From Lysobacterales bacterium (GTDB taxonomy: Bacteria; Pseudomonadota; Gammaproteobacteria; Xanthomonadales; SZUA-38), in the NCBI GenBank assembly GCA_028285525.1, contig JANQOZ010000111.1:1-43662 (forward strand): a stretch of 43,662 bases of DNA. Direction: 5' to 3'. Positions 34,145 to 43,560 of the stretch are shown piece by piece. The notes under the pieces were generated by a model. That model made no database searches, was not told the origin of the DNA, and saw nothing but the letters and a program-made list of their open reading frames with translations. Both the position numbers and the translations under genes were made by a program. Within the stretch, counting starts at the first letter, position 1; the number at the start of each line of letters is the position of its first letter.

Positions 34145-34579
34145 TTATTCCTCGATGCTGCCGCCAGCCGCCGTGATTGCGGCCGCCGCACCTTTAGTCA
34201 CGTTAAGACCTTTGACCGTGATCGCTCGCTCGAGTTGCCCCGTATTGATGACCTTGACCTTCTGAACGCGTTGACCGATCAGACCGGCCGCCTTGAGCGC
34301 CGCCATATCGATCGTCTCTACGTTCATGCTGTTGATCTGATACAGGCGGATTTCCTGGGTCAGACCCGCTTTGCGAGACGCGAAGCCCACCTTCGGGAGA
34401 CGTCGCTGCATCGGCAGCTGACCGCCCTCGAAGCCCACCTTGTGGTAGCCGCCGGAGCGAGAATGCTGACCCTTGTGACCGCGGCCCGCGGTTTTTCCGT
34501 TGCCGGAACCAATACCACGGCCCACCCGCTTGCGGGTGCTCTTGGAGCCGGCGGCCGGCTTTAAGCTGTTTAAACGCAT
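34145..34579 (-). CDS. rplO: 50S ribosomal protein L15
   Basis: 144 residues: [13 protein letters not shown] start, the glycine-rich [21 protein letters not shown] extension that threads through 23S rRNA, and the globular C-terminal domain. Normal length. Its gene lies between rpmD and secY as in the canonical spc operon. Confidence 0.97.
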   Translation of the reverse strand: MRLNSLKPAAGSKSTRKRVGRGIGSGNGKTAGRGHKGQHSRSGGYHKVGFEGGQLPMQRRLPKVGFASRKAGLTQEIRLYQINSMNVETIDMAALKAAGLIGQRVQKVKVINTGQLERAITVKGLNVTKGAAAAITAAGGSIEE

Positions 34580-34633
34580 CTTTCTCTATCCTGTTTCTGT
34601 CTGCGCGGGCAGCCCTCAGGTCAAACGACCTGA

Positions 34634-34819
34634 TCAGGCGACCGGCTCAACCTTCAGCAAATAGCTGACCTTGTTGATCATGCCGCGGTTTTCCGGGGTG
34701 TCAGCCACCGTCACCGTCTGATGCATCTTGCGCAGCCCGAGGCCCTGAACGCATTCGCGATGCCCGGGCACGCGGCCGTACTTGCTCTTGACGAGCGTTA
34801 CCTGAAGCTGATCAGCCAT
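34634..34819 (-). CDS. rpmD: 50S ribosomal protein L30
   Basis: 61 residues: [29 protein letters not shown] and a C-terminal [11 protein letters not shown], typical of bacterial L30. The start overlaps the end of rpsE by eight bases, so translation is probably coupled. Confidence 0.96.
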   Translation of the reverse strand: MADQLQVTLVKSKYGRVPGHRECVQGLGLRKMHQTVTVADTPENRGMINKVSYLLKVEPVA

Positions 34820-35327
34820 GATTTTCCATCACCTCTTCCAGGGTTTTGCCACGCTTGGCGGCAACGCTGGCCGGAGACTGCATCTGCTTGAGACCCGTGA
34901 TCGTGGCCCGCACCAGGTTGATCGGGTTGCGTGATCCCAGGCTCTTCGCCAGAACGTTCTGCACCCCAACCGCTTCCAGCACGGCGCGCATCGCGCCGCC
35001 GGCAATAACACCGGTACCTTCGGAGGCCGGCTGCATGTAAACCTTGGAACCGCCGTGGCGAGCCGTCATCGGATACCAGAGCGTTCCGTCGTGCAGATCC
35101 ACGTGGATCATCTGACGGCGCGCGCGCTCCATGGACTTCTGAATGGCGATCGGCACCTCGCGGGCCTTGCCGTAGCCGAAGCCGACGCGGCCGTTGCCGT
35201 CACCGACGACGCTCAGAGCGGTGAAGCCGAACTGACGTCCGCCTTTCACAACCTTGGCCACCCGGTTCACGGCGACCAGCTTTTCGATCATGCCGTCGTC
35301 GTTATCTCGTTGGTCGTTTCTTGCCAT
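34812..35327 (-). CDS. rpsE: 30S ribosomal protein S5
   Basis: 171 residues with a polar Asn/Asp-rich N-terminus, the double-stranded RNA-binding-like domain ([19 protein letters not shown], then [15 protein letters not shown]) and the C-terminal [23 protein letters not shown] block. S5 contributes to decoding fidelity at the mRNA entry channel. It follows rplR by 11 bases. Confidence 0.98.
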   Translation of the reverse strand: MARNDQRDNDDGMIEKLVAVNRVAKVVKGGRQFGFTALSVVGDGNGRVGFGYGKAREVPIAIQKSMERARRQMIHVDLHDGTLWYPMTARHGGSKVYMQPASEGTGVIAGGAMRAVLEAVGVQNVLAKSLGSRNPINLVRATITGLKQMQSPASVAAKRGKTLEEVMENHG

Positions 35328-35338
35328 CTGCTTGAACC

Positions 35339-35692
35339 TTAGAATTTCAGGCCCGCTTCGCGGGCTGCTTCAGCCAGGGCCTTGACCCGACCGTGATATT
35401 TGAAACCGGAGCGATCGAAAGCGACGGACTCGAGTCCCGCTTCCTTGGCCTTCTCGCCGATCACCGTGCCGACACGCGTGGCTGCCTCAACGTTCTTGCA
35501 GCTCTTGAGGCCCTCGCGGACGCTGGCCTGCATCGTGGACGCGGCGGCCAGCACCTTGCCGGTTTTCGGATCGATCACCTGTGCAGACAGGTGCTGACCG
35601 GACCGATGAACCGACAGGCGGGGAATCCCCAGCTGGCGAATCTTGGCTCGCGCGCGCTTGGCGCGGCGGAGTCTGGAGTCTTTTTTGTTCAT
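35339..35692 (-). CDS. rplR: 50S ribosomal protein L18
   Basis: 117 residues: basic N-terminal [34 protein letters not shown] and the C-terminal [21 protein letters not shown] block, the 5S rRNA-binding protein of the central protuberance. Normal length and position. Confidence 0.97.
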   Translation of the reverse strand: MNKKDSRLRRAKRARAKIRQLGIPRLSVHRSGQHLSAQVIDPKTGKVLAAASTMQASVREGLKSCKNVEAATRVGTVIGEKAKEAGLESVAFDRSGFKYHGRVKALAEAAREAGLKF

Positions 35693-35721
35693 GTCTATTT
35701 AACCCTGGCGTGAGTAAAGGC

Positions 35722-36249
35722 TTAGGCCTTCTTCGCTTCCTTCATCACAATTCGCTCGCCCGCGTAACGAACGCCTTTGCCCTTGTAGGGCTCGGGCGGA
35801 CGATAGCCGCGGATCACCGCCGCCACCTGGCCGACCTTCTGCTTGTCGATACCGCGAACGACAATCTCGGTCTGGCTCGGCGTTTCCAGATCCACACCTT
35901 CGGGCGGCGTAAATTCCACCGGATGCGAGAAGCCGAGCGTCAGGTTGATCGACTTGCCCTGCATCTGGGCGCGATAGCCGACGCCGACCAGCTCAAGCTT
36001 CCGCTCAAACCCTTCTGAAGCGCCGGTTACGCAGTTGGCGAGCAGCGACCGCATGGTCCCCGCCATGGCCACAGCGCCGTCGTTGGCCGGGACCATCGTC
36101 AGCTCCCCTTCACCCTGCTCGACCGAAACGGTCGGGTGCAGGTCCAGCGTGGTGCTCCCTTTGGGGCCTTTGACCGTAACGGTCTGTCCAGCCACGGAGA
36201 CCTCAACACCCTTCGGCAGGGTCACCGGTTGTTTTGCAATACGGGACAT
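35722..36249 (-). CDS. rplF: 50S ribosomal protein L6
   Basis: 175 residues in two related domains. The start is [17 protein letters not shown]. The second domain ends in the conserved [18 protein letters not shown], followed by a short lysine-rich tail. It binds 23S rRNA near the factor-binding site. Confidence 0.98.
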   Translation of the reverse strand: MSRIAKQPVTLPKGVEVSVAGQTVTVKGPKGSTTLDLHPTVSVEQGEGELTMVPANDGAVAMAGTMRSLLANCVTGASEGFERKLELVGVGYRAQMQGKSINLTLGFSHPVEFTPPEGVDLETPSQTEIVVRGIDKQKVGQVAAVIRGYRPPEPYKGKGVRYAGERIVMKEAKKA

Positions 36250-36261
36250 CGTCAGCCTCCG

Positions 36262-36654
36262 TCAGGACACCACGCACAGCACCTCACCGCCAAAGCCGGC
36301 AACGCGGGCTTTGTGGTCGGTCATGATGCCGTTCGAGGTGGATACAATGGCAATTCCAAGACCGCCCATCACTCGGGGCAGGTCGTTCTTACCGCGATAG
36401 CAGCGCAGGCCAGGCCGGCTCACTCGCTCGAGGCGATCGATGACGCCGCGTCCTTCGCGGTACTTCAGCTCGATAACCAGCTGAGGCTGATCGCCGCCGG
36501 TCACGCTGTGGTCAACGACATAACCTTCGTCTTTCAGCACTCCGGCGATACCCACCTTCAGTTTGGAGGTCGGCATGGACACGGTTTTCTTGCCAGCCAG
36601 CTGCGCGTTTCGAATGCGCGTCAGCATGTCTGCTACTGGGTCACTCATACTCAT
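36262..36654 (-). CDS. rpsH: 30S ribosomal protein S8
   Basis: 130 residues: [14 protein letters not shown] start, [14 protein letters not shown] and the C-terminal [23 protein letters not shown]. In E. coli S8 is the autogenous repressor of the spc operon, acting at the rplE region; no equivalent site was identified here. Confidence 0.98.
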   Translation of the reverse strand: MSMSDPVADMLTRIRNAQLAGKKTVSMPTSKLKVGIAGVLKDEGYVVDHSVTGGDQPQLVIELKYREGRGVIDRLERVSRPGLRCYRGKNDLPRVMGGLGIAIVSTSNGIMTDHKARVAGFGGEVLCVVS

Positions 36655-36677
36655 GATCGGTCTCTCTCAGGTCCTGC

Positions 36678-36983
36678 TTACCAGCTGGCTTTTTTCAGGC
36701 CAGGCACGTCACCGCGCATCATCGCTTCACGAAGCTTGTTGCGGGACAGTCCAAACTTCCGGTAATACCCGCGCGGGCGACCGGATGACCGGCAGCGGTT
36801 GCGCTGGCGCACCGGGCTGGAGTCACGGGGCATCTTCTGCAGCTTGAGCTGCGCCTCCATAACCTCTTCATCGGTGCTCTTCTCACTGACGATGATCGCC
36901 TTCAGCGCGGTGCGCTTCTCCGCGAATCGATTCACCAGCTTGGTTCGCTTCAGCTCGCGCTGAATCATTGATTGTTTAGCCAT
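36678..36983 (-). CDS. rpsN: 30S ribosomal protein S14
   Basis: 101 residues, the long zinc-independent form (the CxxC...CxxC finger is replaced by [16 protein letters not shown]), ending [12 protein letters not shown]. This is the expected type for gammaproteobacteria. It lies six bases after rplE. Confidence 0.97.
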   Translation of the reverse strand: MAKQSMIQRELKRTKLVNRFAEKRTALKAIIVSEKSTDEEVMEAQLKLQKMPRDSSPVRQRNRCRSSGRPRGYYRKFGLSRNKLREAMMRGDVPGLKKASW

Positions 36984-36989
36984 AGTTCT

Positions 36990-37529
36990 TCAGGTCCTGA
37001 ACGGGAAGTTGAAGGCTTCCAGCAACGCGCGGCCTTCCGCATCGTCCCGGGCAGTCGTGGTAATTGCGATGTCCATCCCGCGGATCTCGTCGACCTGGTC
37101 GTAGTCGATCTCCGGAAAGATGATCTGTTCGGTGACGCCCATGTTGAAGTTACCGCGTCCGTCGAAAGACTTCGGGCTGATGCCCCGGAAGTCGCGGATC
37201 CGCGGGATCGCGATGGTAATCAGGCGATCCAGGAACTCGTACATGCGCTCACGACGCAGCGTGACCTTGCAGCCGATCGGGTAGCCGTCGCGAATCTTGA
37301 ACGACGCCACCGACTTGCGAGCCGTGGTCACCACGGGCTTCTGGCCGCTGATCCGAGCCAGCTCGGCCGTCGCGTTTTCCAGTGCCTTCTTGTTACCAAC
37401 CGCTTCGCCGACACCCATGTTGATGGTGATCTTGCTCAGCTTCGGCACCTGGGCGACGCTGGAAAAGTTGAACTTATCCTTGAGCGCCGGCACCACGTCG
37501 TTCGTATATTTGTCGTGTAATCTCGCCAT
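36990..37529 (-). CDS. rplE: 50S ribosomal protein L5
   Basis: 179 residues: [16 protein letters not shown] start, [33 protein letters not shown] and the C-terminal [17 protein letters not shown]. It is a 5S rRNA-binding protein that contacts P-site tRNA and S13. Normal length and position after rplX. Confidence 0.98.
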   Translation of the reverse strand: MARLHDKYTNDVVPALKDKFNFSSVAQVPKLSKITINMGVGEAVGNKKALENATAELARISGQKPVVTTARKSVASFKIRDGYPIGCKVTLRRERMYEFLDRLITIAIPRIRDFRGISPKSFDGRGNFNMGVTEQIIFPEIDYDQVDEIRGMDIAITTTARDDAEGRALLEAFNFPFRT

Positions 37530-37540
37530 TATCTTCTGCC

Positions 37541-37858
37541 TTAAACGTCTACCACTTCGCCGTTGGAGCGAAAGACGCGCACTTTGCTACCGTCTTCCAG
37601 GGTCTTGAACGACACCCGGTCTGGCTTGTTGGTCGCGGCGTTGTACAGCATCACGTTGGACGCGTGAATCGGCGCCTCTTTTTCGATGATGCCGCCCTGA
37701 ACCTGCTGCTGCGGATTCGGCTTGGTGTGCTTCTTCACCAGGTTCACGTTCTCAACCAGCAGTCGGTCGTTATCCAGCACCGACATGACCTGCCCACGGA
37801 CGCCTTTGCTGCGTCCGGCAATCACGATCACGTCGTCACCTTTTTTGATTCGTTTCAT
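37541..37858 (-). CDS. rplX: 50S ribosomal protein L24
   Basis: 105 residues with a KOW motif ([19 protein letters not shown]) and [20 protein letters not shown]. It is the assembly-initiator protein near the 23S 5' end and the exit tunnel. Normal length. Confidence 0.97.
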   Translation of the reverse strand: MKRIKKGDDVIVIAGRSKGVRGQVMSVLDNDRLLVENVNLVKKHTKPNPQQQVQGGIIEKEAPIHASNVMLYNAATNKPDRVSFKTLEDGSKVRVFRSNGEVVDV

Positions 37859-37889
37859 AACAGTTCAGTCCAGTCTCAGCCGCGCCGTG

Positions 37890-38258
37890 TTAGAGCACTT
37901 CCGGTGCAAGCGACACAATTTTCATAAACTTTTCGCCGCGTAGTTCGCGGGTCACCGGCCCGAAGATCCGGGTGCCGATGGGCTCGAGCTTTGCGTTCAG
38001 CAGCACGGCCGCGTTCCCGTCGAAGCGGATCAGCGAACCGTCCTTGCGGCGGACACCCTTGCGGGTGCGAACCACCAGCGCGTTGTACACCTCACCCTTC
38101 TTCACCTTGCCGCGGGGAATGGCGTCCTTGATGGTTACCTTGATGACGTCACCGATGTCCGCGTAGCGTCGCTTTGAGCCACCCAGCACCTTGATACACA
38201 TCATCCGACGCGCGCCGCTGTTGTCGGCCGCGTTTAACATGCTCTGCATCTGAATCAT
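37890..38258 (-). CDS. rplN: 50S ribosomal protein L14
   Basis: 122 residues: [27 protein letters not shown] start and the C-terminal [25 protein letters not shown], almost invariant among bacteria. It forms an intersubunit bridge. As first gene of the spc operon in E. coli it would be preceded by a promoter; the rpsQ-rplN gap here is only 33 bases and no promoter is evident. Confidence 0.98.
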   Translation of the reverse strand: MIQMQSMLNAADNSGARRMMCIKVLGGSKRRYADIGDVIKVTIKDAIPRGKVKKGEVYNALVVRTRKGVRRKDGSLIRFDGNAAVLLNAKLEPIGTRIFGPVTRELRGEKFMKIVSLAPEVL

Positions 38259-38291
38259 GGTCTTGTCCCTTTCCTAGCCTTCCGCTCGCCC

Positions 38292-38546
38292 TTACTGTGC
38301 GCGCGTGACCACCTCAATAACGCGCCAGCTCTTCGACTTGGAGATCGGTCGACACTCGGTAATCCGAACCGTATCCCCCGCGTTGCAGGCATTGTCTTCG
38401 TCGTGGGCGTGAACCTTGGACGAACGCTTGATGTATTTGCCGTAAATCGGGTGCTTCACCTTGCGCTCAAGCAAAACGGTGACCGTCTTGTCCATGGCGC
38501 TGCTGACCACCCGGCCAGTCTGAGTTCTGATCTGCGTTTCGCTCAT
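38292..38546 (-). CDS. rpsQ: 30S ribosomal protein S17
   Basis: 84 residues: [24 protein letters not shown], then [16 protein letters not shown] and the C-terminal [16 protein letters not shown]. It is a primary 16S-binding OB-fold protein. The start overlaps the rpmC stop by four bases (ATGA). Confidence 0.97.
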   Translation of the reverse strand: MSETQIRTQTGRVVSSAMDKTVTVLLERKVKHPIYGKYIKRSSKVHAHDEDNACNAGDTVRITECRPISKSKSWRVIEVVTRAQ

Positions 38547-38758
38547 GATGATTCACCGTTGCTCTGTGCTTCCCGGGCTTTTTCACCCAGCACAGTCTTG
38601 ACGCGCGCAATGTTGCGTCGCACCTGCTTGAGCTCATGGGTCGCGGGCAGCTGCCCGGCCGCCATGGCCATCCGCTTTTCAAACTGCGACTTGCGCAGCG
38701 ACTCGAGCTCGTCGTTGAGCTCGGCTTCCGTTTTCAGTTTCAGGTCTGCAGCTTTCAT
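38543..38758 (-). CDS. rpmC: 50S ribosomal protein L29
   Basis: 71 residues from the ATG at 38758, giving the usual [15 protein letters not shown] start. A GTG one codon upstream is an alternative. It is helical, with the conserved [17 protein letters not shown], and slightly longer than E. coli L29 because of a polar tail. The start shares one base with the rplP stop (TGATG). Confidence 0.95.
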   Translation of the reverse strand: MKAADLKLKTEAELNDELESLRKSQFEKRMAMAAGQLPATHELKQVRRNIARVKTVLGEKAREAQSNGESS

Positions 38759-39171
38759 CACATCACCTGCCGGGAAACAAAGGTGGTTTTGACCGCCAGC
38801 TTGGCGCCGGCCAGGCGGAACGCCTCACGCGCCACGTCTTCGCTGACGCCTTCGATCTCATACAGCACCCGACCAGGCTGGATCGGCGCAACCCAGTACT
38901 CGACGTTGCCCTTACCTTTACCCTGCCGCACTTCCAGCGGCTTCTTGGTGATGGGCTTGTCCGGGAAAACCCGAATCCACAGCTTGCCGCCGCGCTTGAC
39001 GTGACGGGTGATCGCTCGACGAGCAGCCTCGATCTGGCGCGCGGTCACAAACCCCCGAGTAGTGGCTTTGATGCCAAACTCACCGAAGCTGACCTCGCTG
39101 CCGCGATGCGAAAGTCCGCGGTTGCGGCCCTTCTGCTGCTTGCGAAACTTAGTCCTTTTGGGCTGAAGCAC
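38758..39171 (-). CDS. rplP: 50S ribosomal protein L16
   Basis: 137 residues: [19 protein letters not shown] start, [25 protein letters not shown] and [20 protein letters not shown]. It is the tRNA-contacting protein of the large-subunit A site. The arginine and position hydroxylated by YcfD in E. coli lie in the conserved block, but modification cannot be judged here. Confidence 0.98.
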   Translation of the reverse strand: MLQPKRTKFRKQQKGRNRGLSHRGSEVSFGEFGIKATTRGFVTARQIEAARRAITRHVKRGGKLWIRVFPDKPITKKPLEVRQGKGKGNVEYWVAPIQPGRVLYEIEGVSEDVAREAFRLAGAKLAVKTTFVSRQVM

Positions 39172-39204
39172 TTTCTTATCTCCTTAACACTGATCGTTGC
39201 GTGC

Positions 39205-39891
39205 TCAGCTCTTGGCTGATGCGCCCCGCTCAGACGACTCGGCTTCGGGCTTGCCTGCGTACAGGTCAAACACCTCGCCCTTGTAGATCCAAACCTTGAT
39301 ACCGATGATCCCGTAGGTCGTGTTGGCTTCGGCCGTGCCGTAGTCAACGTCAGCGCGCAGCGTATGCAGCGGCACGCGACCTTCCCGGTACCATTCGCCG
39401 CGGGCAATTTCAGCCCCGTTCAGACGACCGGCGACGCTTACCTTGACGCCCAGCGCGCCGAGACGCATCGCGTTGCCCACCGCCCGCTTCATGGCGCGGC
39501 GGAACATGATGCGACGCTCCAGCTGGGACGCGATCGATTCGGCAACCAGGGTCGAGTCCAGCTCCGGCTTGCGGACCTCGGACACGTTGATGTGCGTGGG
39601 CACACCCATCATCTTGGAGACCGACGCGCGGAGGCGCTCGATGTCTTCGCCCTTCTTGCCGATCACAATCCCCGGCCGCGCCGTGTGGATGGTGATTCGC
39701 GCCGTCTTGGCCGGCCGCTCAATCTGAATCTGACTGACCGCGGCTCCGGAGAGCTTCTTGCGGATGAAGTCGCGGACTTCGATGTCCTTGTTCAGGTTGT
39801 CGGCGAACTCTTCACCGGTGGCGAACCACTTGGAATTCCAGTCCTTGGAAATCCCCAGACGTATGCCGGTTGGATGTACTTTCTGACCCAT
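39205..39891 (-). CDS. rpsC: 30S ribosomal protein S3
   Basis: 228 residues: [23 protein letters not shown] start, the KH RNA-binding domain ([21 protein letters not shown]) and the C-terminal [26 protein letters not shown]. The acidic/serine tail ends after [10 protein letters not shown]. It belongs to the mRNA entry helicase region of the 30S. Confidence 0.98.
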   Translation of the reverse strand: MGQKVHPTGIRLGISKDWNSKWFATGEEFADNLNKDIEVRDFIRKKLSGAAVSQIQIERPAKTARITIHTARPGIVIGKKGEDIERLRASVSKMMGVPTHINVSEVRKPELDSTLVAESIASQLERRIMFRRAMKRAVGNAMRLGALGVKVSVAGRLNGAEIARGEWYREGRVPLHTLRADVDYGTAEANTTYGIIGIKVWIYKGEVFDLYAGKPEAESSERGASAKS

Positions 39892-39930
39892 AGCTATCTA
39901 TCTCGACTATCTATCCCAGATTTCCGCGGC

Positions 39931-40266
39931 TTACGCCTGATCGGAAACCGCCACCGTAATGTGGCTGGTTCGCTTCAAAATTCGTGTACCCCGACCCTTA
40001 GCCCGGGCGCGACCGCGCTTCATCGTCGGGCCCTCGTCGACGTAGATGGTGCTGATGCTCAGCTCGTCGATGTCGGCGCCTTCGTTGTGCTCGGCGTTGG
40101 AAATGGCCGACAGCAGCACCTTCTTGACGATGTGTGCGGCCTTCTTCGGGCTGTAGGTCAACACCTGCTCAGCCTTCTCGACCGGCATACCGCGGACCAG
40201 GTCAGCGACCAGGCGCACTTTCTGCGCTGAGATCGGCGCCCTTTTCAGAATTGCTCGTGCTTCCAT
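39931..40266 (-). CDS. rplV: 50S ribosomal protein L22
   Basis: 111 residues: [24 protein letters not shown], a central [15 protein letters not shown], and the tunnel-lining hairpin region with [21 protein letters not shown]. Mutations in that loop affect macrolide response in other bacteria; no unusual residues are evident. Confidence 0.97.
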   Translation of the reverse strand: MEARAILKRAPISAQKVRLVADLVRGMPVEKAEQVLTYSPKKAAHIVKKVLLSAISNAEHNEGADIDELSISTIYVDEGPTMKRGRARAKGRGTRILKRTSHITVAVSDQA

Positions 40267-40289
40267 GATGGTTCCTTCTCAACCCCGCC

Positions 40290-40562
40290 TTAGCGCGACT
40301 TGCGGTCGCCCGAGTGGCCCTTGAACGTGCGCGTCGCAGAGAACTCGCCAAGCTTATGCCCGACCATGTTTTCGTTGATCAGCACCGGAATGTGCTGCCG
40401 GCCGTTGTGGATCGCGATCGTCAGACCGACCATCTCCGGCGCAACCATCGACCGGCGAGACCAGGTTTTGATCGGACGCTTGCTGTTGTTGGCGACCGCT
40501 TCGTCCACCTTCTTCTGCAGGTGGTGATCAATGAATGGGCCTTTCTTAATTGAACGTGGCAT
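40290..40562 (-). CDS. rpsS: 30S ribosomal protein S19
   Basis: 90 residues: [42 protein letters not shown] and [16 protein letters not shown], all standard. It sits in the 30S head with S13. rplB ends six bases upstream. Confidence 0.98.
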   Translation of the reverse strand: MPRSIKKGPFIDHHLQKKVDEAVANNSKRPIKTWSRRSMVAPEMVGLTIAIHNGRQHIPVLINENMVGHKLGEFSATRTFKGHSGDRKSR

Positions 40563-40568
40563 CTCGAA

Positions 40569-41405
40569 TTACCTTGTCTTCTGCGAGCGACGACGAACGA
40601 TCAGCTGATCGGTGCGCTTGTTTTTACGGGTCTTGTAGCCTTTGGTCGGCGTACCCCAGGGGCTCACCGGATGGCGACCGCCGGACGTACGACCTTCACC
40701 ACCACCGTGCGGGTGATCGACCGGGTTCATCGCAACACCGCGAACCGTCGGGCGAACACCACGCCAGCGGCTGGCACCGGCCTTGCCGAGCTTCTTCAGG
40801 TTGTGCTCTGAGTTGCTCACCTCACCGATCGTCGCGCGGCAGTCGTGAGAGATTTTGCGCATCTCGCCGGACCGCAGCCGCAGGGTTGCGTAGACGCCTT
40901 CGCGAGCCACCAGCTGGGCAGACGCACCGGCTGACCGCGCGATCTGCGCGCCTTTGCCAGGCTTCATCTCGATGCAGTGCACCGTGGTGCCCACCGGGAT
41001 GTTACGCAGCGGCAGGCAGTTGCCGTTGCGAATCGGGGCGTCGCGACCCGACTGAACCTCGTCTCCAACGTTCATGCGACGCGGGGCCACGATGTAGCGG
41101 CGCTCACCGTCGGCATAGCAAAGCAGGGCGATGAACGCACTGCGGTTCGGGTCGTGCTCAATGCGCTCGATCTTCGCCGGCACGCCGTCCTTGCGACGCT
41201 TGAAGTCGATAACCCGGTAGCGCTGCTTGTGACCGCCGCCCTTGTGGCGCGTGGTGATGCGGCCGTCGCTGTTGCGACCACCGGTCTTGGTCTTCTTCTC
41301 GACCAGCGCCTCGTGCGGACGGCCCTTGTAGAGGCCTTCGCGCTTGACGACAACCGTTCCACGACGGCCGGGAGAAGTCGGCTTGAGTTTGATTACTTGT
41401 GCCAT
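40569..41405 (-). CDS. rplB: 50S ribosomal protein L2
   Basis: 278 residues from the ATG at 41405 ([15 protein letters not shown]). The longer open frame upstream reads through the end of rplW and is rejected. Core blocks are [40 protein letters not shown], and the peptidyl-transferase-proximal [25 protein letters not shown] with the conserved histidine. It is the most conserved protein of the large subunit. Confidence 0.98.
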   Translation of the reverse strand: MAQVIKLKPTSPGRRGTVVVKREGLYKGRPHEALVEKKTKTGGRNSDGRITTRHKGGGHKQRYRVIDFKRRKDGVPAKIERIEHDPNRSAFIALLCYADGERRYIVAPRRMNVGDEVQSGRDAPIRNGNCLPLRNIPVGTTVHCIEMKPGKGAQIARSAGASAQLVAREGVYATLRLRSGEMRKISHDCRATIGEVSNSEHNLKKLGKAGASRWRGVRPTVRGVAMNPVDHPHGGGEGRTSGGRHPVSPWGTPTKGYKTRKNKRTDQLIVRRRSQKTR

Positions 41406-41415
41406 GGTTATTCTC

Positions 41416-41718
41416 TTAGTCAGCCACAGGCTGTTCGACGTCGATGGTCTGGCCTTCCGCGACACGCACGTAAGCCTTTTTCCAGTTCGGGCGCCGTCCA
41501 GGCACCATCCGGAATGAGCGGGATTTTCCGCGTACGTTGACCATGTTGACGTTCTCAACGTTCACCTTGAACAGCATTTCCACCGCTGCTTTGACCTCCG
41601 GCTTGCTGGCGTCGGTGGCAACCTTAAAAACATACTGGTTACCTTCGCCGCCAACGCGCGTGCTCTTCTCTGACACGTGCGGGGCGCGCAGCACCTGGTA
41701 GAGGCGCTCCTTGTTCAT
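41416..41718 (-). CDS. rplW: 50S ribosomal protein L23
   Basis: 100 residues from the ATG at 41718 ([19 protein letters not shown]), with [26 protein letters not shown] and [13 protein letters not shown]. It is the docking site for trigger factor and SRP at the exit tunnel. The start overlaps the rplD stop by four bases (ATGA). Confidence 0.97.
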   Translation of the reverse strand: MNKERLYQVLRAPHVSEKSTRVGGEGNQYVFKVATDASKPEVKAAVEMLFKVNVENVNMVNVRGKSRSFRMVPGRRPNWKKAYVRVAEGQTIDVEQPVAD

Positions 41719-42320
41719 TTCAGCCACTCCTGAATTTTGTTCACCGAATCGACCGTCGCGATGACGCGATCGGCGTCCACGAGGGTCACCGGGTCGACCG
41801 CAGAAGAATCGATGACCGTAATACCGCGCACGTTGCGGGAGGCCAGATACAGATTCGGGCCGACGTCTTCGGTGATGATGACCACACGCTGCCCTGGGAA
41901 ATCGGCCAGCTTGGCCAGCAGATCCTTGGTCTTCGGCGTATCCAGCGCAAAGTCCTGCACCACGTCGAAGCGCTCCTGACGGACCAGCTCCGAGAAGATG
42001 GCCTGCATGGCGCCGCGATACATTTTGCGGTTGACCTTCTGCGAGAAGTTGCGAGGACGCAGCGCAAACGTCGTGCCACCCCCACGCCACAGCGGGCTGC
42101 GGATGGTTCCGGCGCGAGCCTGACCCGTGCCCTTCTGGCGCCACGGCTTGCGGCCACCGCCGCTCACGTCGGAGCGCGACTTGGTAGCCTTCGTGCCCGC
42201 GCGGCCGCCGGCCAGGTAAGCCGTTACCACCTGGTGGACCAGACCTTCAGAGAAGGGGCGGTCGAAGGTGCCGTCAGCAACGCTGACGGTATCGGAAGAT
42301 CCTTTGATCGTCAGTTCCAT
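41715..42320 (-). CDS. rplD: 50S ribosomal protein L4
   Basis: 201 residues: [27 protein letters not shown] and [23 protein letters not shown] (the tunnel-reaching loop), then the Rossmann-like globular part. In E. coli L4 also represses the S10 operon through the leader upstream of rpsJ. The structured gap between rpsJ and rplC in this window is an interesting possible alternative target. Confidence 0.98.
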   Translation of the reverse strand: MELTIKGSSDTVSVADGTFDRPFSEGLVHQVVTAYLAGGRAGTKATKSRSDVSGGGRKPWRQKGTGQARAGTIRSPLWRGGGTTFALRPRNFSQKVNRKMYRGAMQAIFSELVRQERFDVVQDFALDTPKTKDLLAKLADFPGQRVVIITEDVGPNLYLASRNVRGITVIDSSAVDPVTLVDADRVIATVDSVNKIQEWLK

Positions 42321-42338
42321 GATCGTAGATTCCTTGGT

Positions 42339-42980
42339 TTATCCCTTGGCCTTGACCGCCGGACGGACAATGACCTTGCCGCCGGTGGCACCCGGGATCG
42401 CGCCCCGGATCAAAAGGAGGTTGCGTTCGGTGTCGACGCGCACGACGCGCAGATTCTGCGTGGTGCTGCGGACCGCACCCATGTGGCCAGCCATCTTCTT
42501 ACCTTTGAAGACGCGACCGGGGGTTTGGCACTGACCGATGGAACCGGGCGCCCGGTGCGACAGCGAGTTGCCGTGCGTGGCGTCCTGCATGCGGAAGTTG
42601 TGGCGCTTGACGACGCCAGCAAAGCCCTTGCCTTTGGTGGTGCCGGTGACGTCGACGATCTGGCCCTCGGAGAAGACGTCGACCGTGATTTCACCGCCGG
42701 CCGCCAGGTGTTCACCTTCACCCTCGTCCAGGCGGAATTCCCACAGGCCGTCACCTGCTTCCTGGCTGGCGCGGGCGAAGTGTCCGGCTTTTGGCTTGTT
42801 GACTAAAGACACGCGCTTGGCACCGCGGGTGACCTGCACCGCACGATAGCCGTCGTTGTCTTCGGTTTTGACTTGCGTGATGCGGTTGGGAGCGACTTCT
42901 ACCACTGACACAGGCACAGATTCACCGTCGTCAGTAAACACTCGCGTCATACCGCGCTTTTGGCCGATTACACCAATCAT
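42339..42980 (-). CDS. rplC: 50S ribosomal protein L3
   Basis: 213 residues from the ATG at 42980 ([15 protein letters not shown]), preceded by GAGAG. The open frame to 43016 is not needed for the normal L3 start. Blocks include [18 protein letters not shown], then [23 protein letters not shown] and KKMAGHMG. The methylatable glutamine of E. coli L3 falls in [10 protein letters not shown]. It is separated from rpsJ by an unusually long, structured 221-base gap. Confidence 0.97.
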   Translation of the reverse strand: MIGVIGQKRGMTRVFTDDGESVPVSVVEVAPNRITQVKTEDNDGYRAVQVTRGAKRVSLVNKPKAGHFARASQEAGDGLWEFRLDEGEGEHLAAGGEITVDVFSEGQIVDVTGTTKGKGFAGVVKRHNFRMQDATHGNSLSHRAPGSIGQCQTPGRVFKGKKMAGHMGAVRSTTQNLRVVRVDTERNLLLIRGAIPGATGGKVIVRPAVKAKG

Positions 42981-43051
42981 TACCATCTCTCTCATGGTGG
43001 GCAGCGACATATTCACAAGGCCATGCTCGCGCCGCTGCCGTCAAATTTTCG

Positions 43052-43116
43052 AAGAAGGGGTCAGATCCCTTCTTTCCCTTTATTGTGTTTTTTTAAAAAG
43101 GGACCTGACCCCTTTT
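43052..43116. repeat. Inverted pair of REP-like units between rpsJ and rplC
   Basis: Two hairpin-forming units face each other. Unit one (43052-43074) has an eight-base stem AAGAAGGG/CCCTTCTT around GTCAGAT. Unit two (43096-43116) has a seven-base stem AAAAGGG/CCCTTTT around ACCTGAC. Read in opposite directions they share GGGGTCAGRTCCCTT, so they form an inverted pair about 20 bases apart, with an intervening T/A run (43087-43099). The pattern resembles REP/REPIN elements moved by RAYT transposases. That identification is inference and no such transposase is in the window. Confidence 0.7.
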
Positions 43117-43120
43117 AGCG

Positions 43121-43167
43121 CCCGGCAATCCAGCCCGGGCAATTGCCCGGCAGGTTACCCCGGGCAA
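43121..43167. repeat. CCCGG(G)CAA repeats forming alternative hairpins
   Basis: Four near-copies of CCCGGGCA lie within 47 bases. They create a perfect 16-base palindrome CCGGGCAATTGCCCGG (43135-43150) and, sharing its right half, a perfect eight-base stem TTGCCCGG/CCGGGCAA with a nine-base loop (43143-43150 with 43160-43167). The two structures are mutually exclusive, as in an attenuator. The stretch stands 34 bases downstream of the rpsJ stop on the transcribed (minus) strand. Confidence 0.7.
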
Positions 43168-43201
43168 CTCAGCACCGGCCGCCTAAGGCAGCCGGGCCAA
43201 A

Positions 43202-43513
43202 TCAGTACAGCTGAATCTGAACGTCTACACCGGCGGCCAGATCGAGCTTCATCAGCGCGTCGACCGTCTTGTCGTTCGGATCCACGATATCCATCAGACG
43301 CTTGTGGGTCCGGATCTCGTACTGGTCCCGCGCGTCTTTGTTAACGTGCGGTGACGTCAGAATCGTGAACCGCTCCTTCTTGGTCGGAAGGGGAATCGGG
43401 CCGCGAATCTGCGCACCGGTCCGCTTGGCGGTTTCAACAATTTCTGACGCCGAGCGATCGATCAGTCGATGATCAAACGCCTTCAGGCGAATTCGGATTC
43501 TTTGGTCTGACAT
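43202..43513 (-). CDS. rpsJ: 30S ribosomal protein S10
   Basis: 103 residues: [36 protein letters not shown] and the C-terminal [15 protein letters not shown]. Besides its ribosomal role, S10 (NusE) joins the NusB antitermination complex. It is first gene of the S10 operon, 47 bases after the tuf stop. Confidence 0.98.
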   Translation of the reverse strand: MSDQRIRIRLKAFDHRLIDRSASEIVETAKRTGAQIRGPIPLPTKKERFTILTSPHVNKDARDQYEIRTHKRLMDIVDPNDKTVDALMKLDLAAGVDVQIQLY

Positions 43514-43560
43514 CTTCTTATGTACTCAGAGCCGCCCGCGGGCGAGCTCGCATTCATCAT

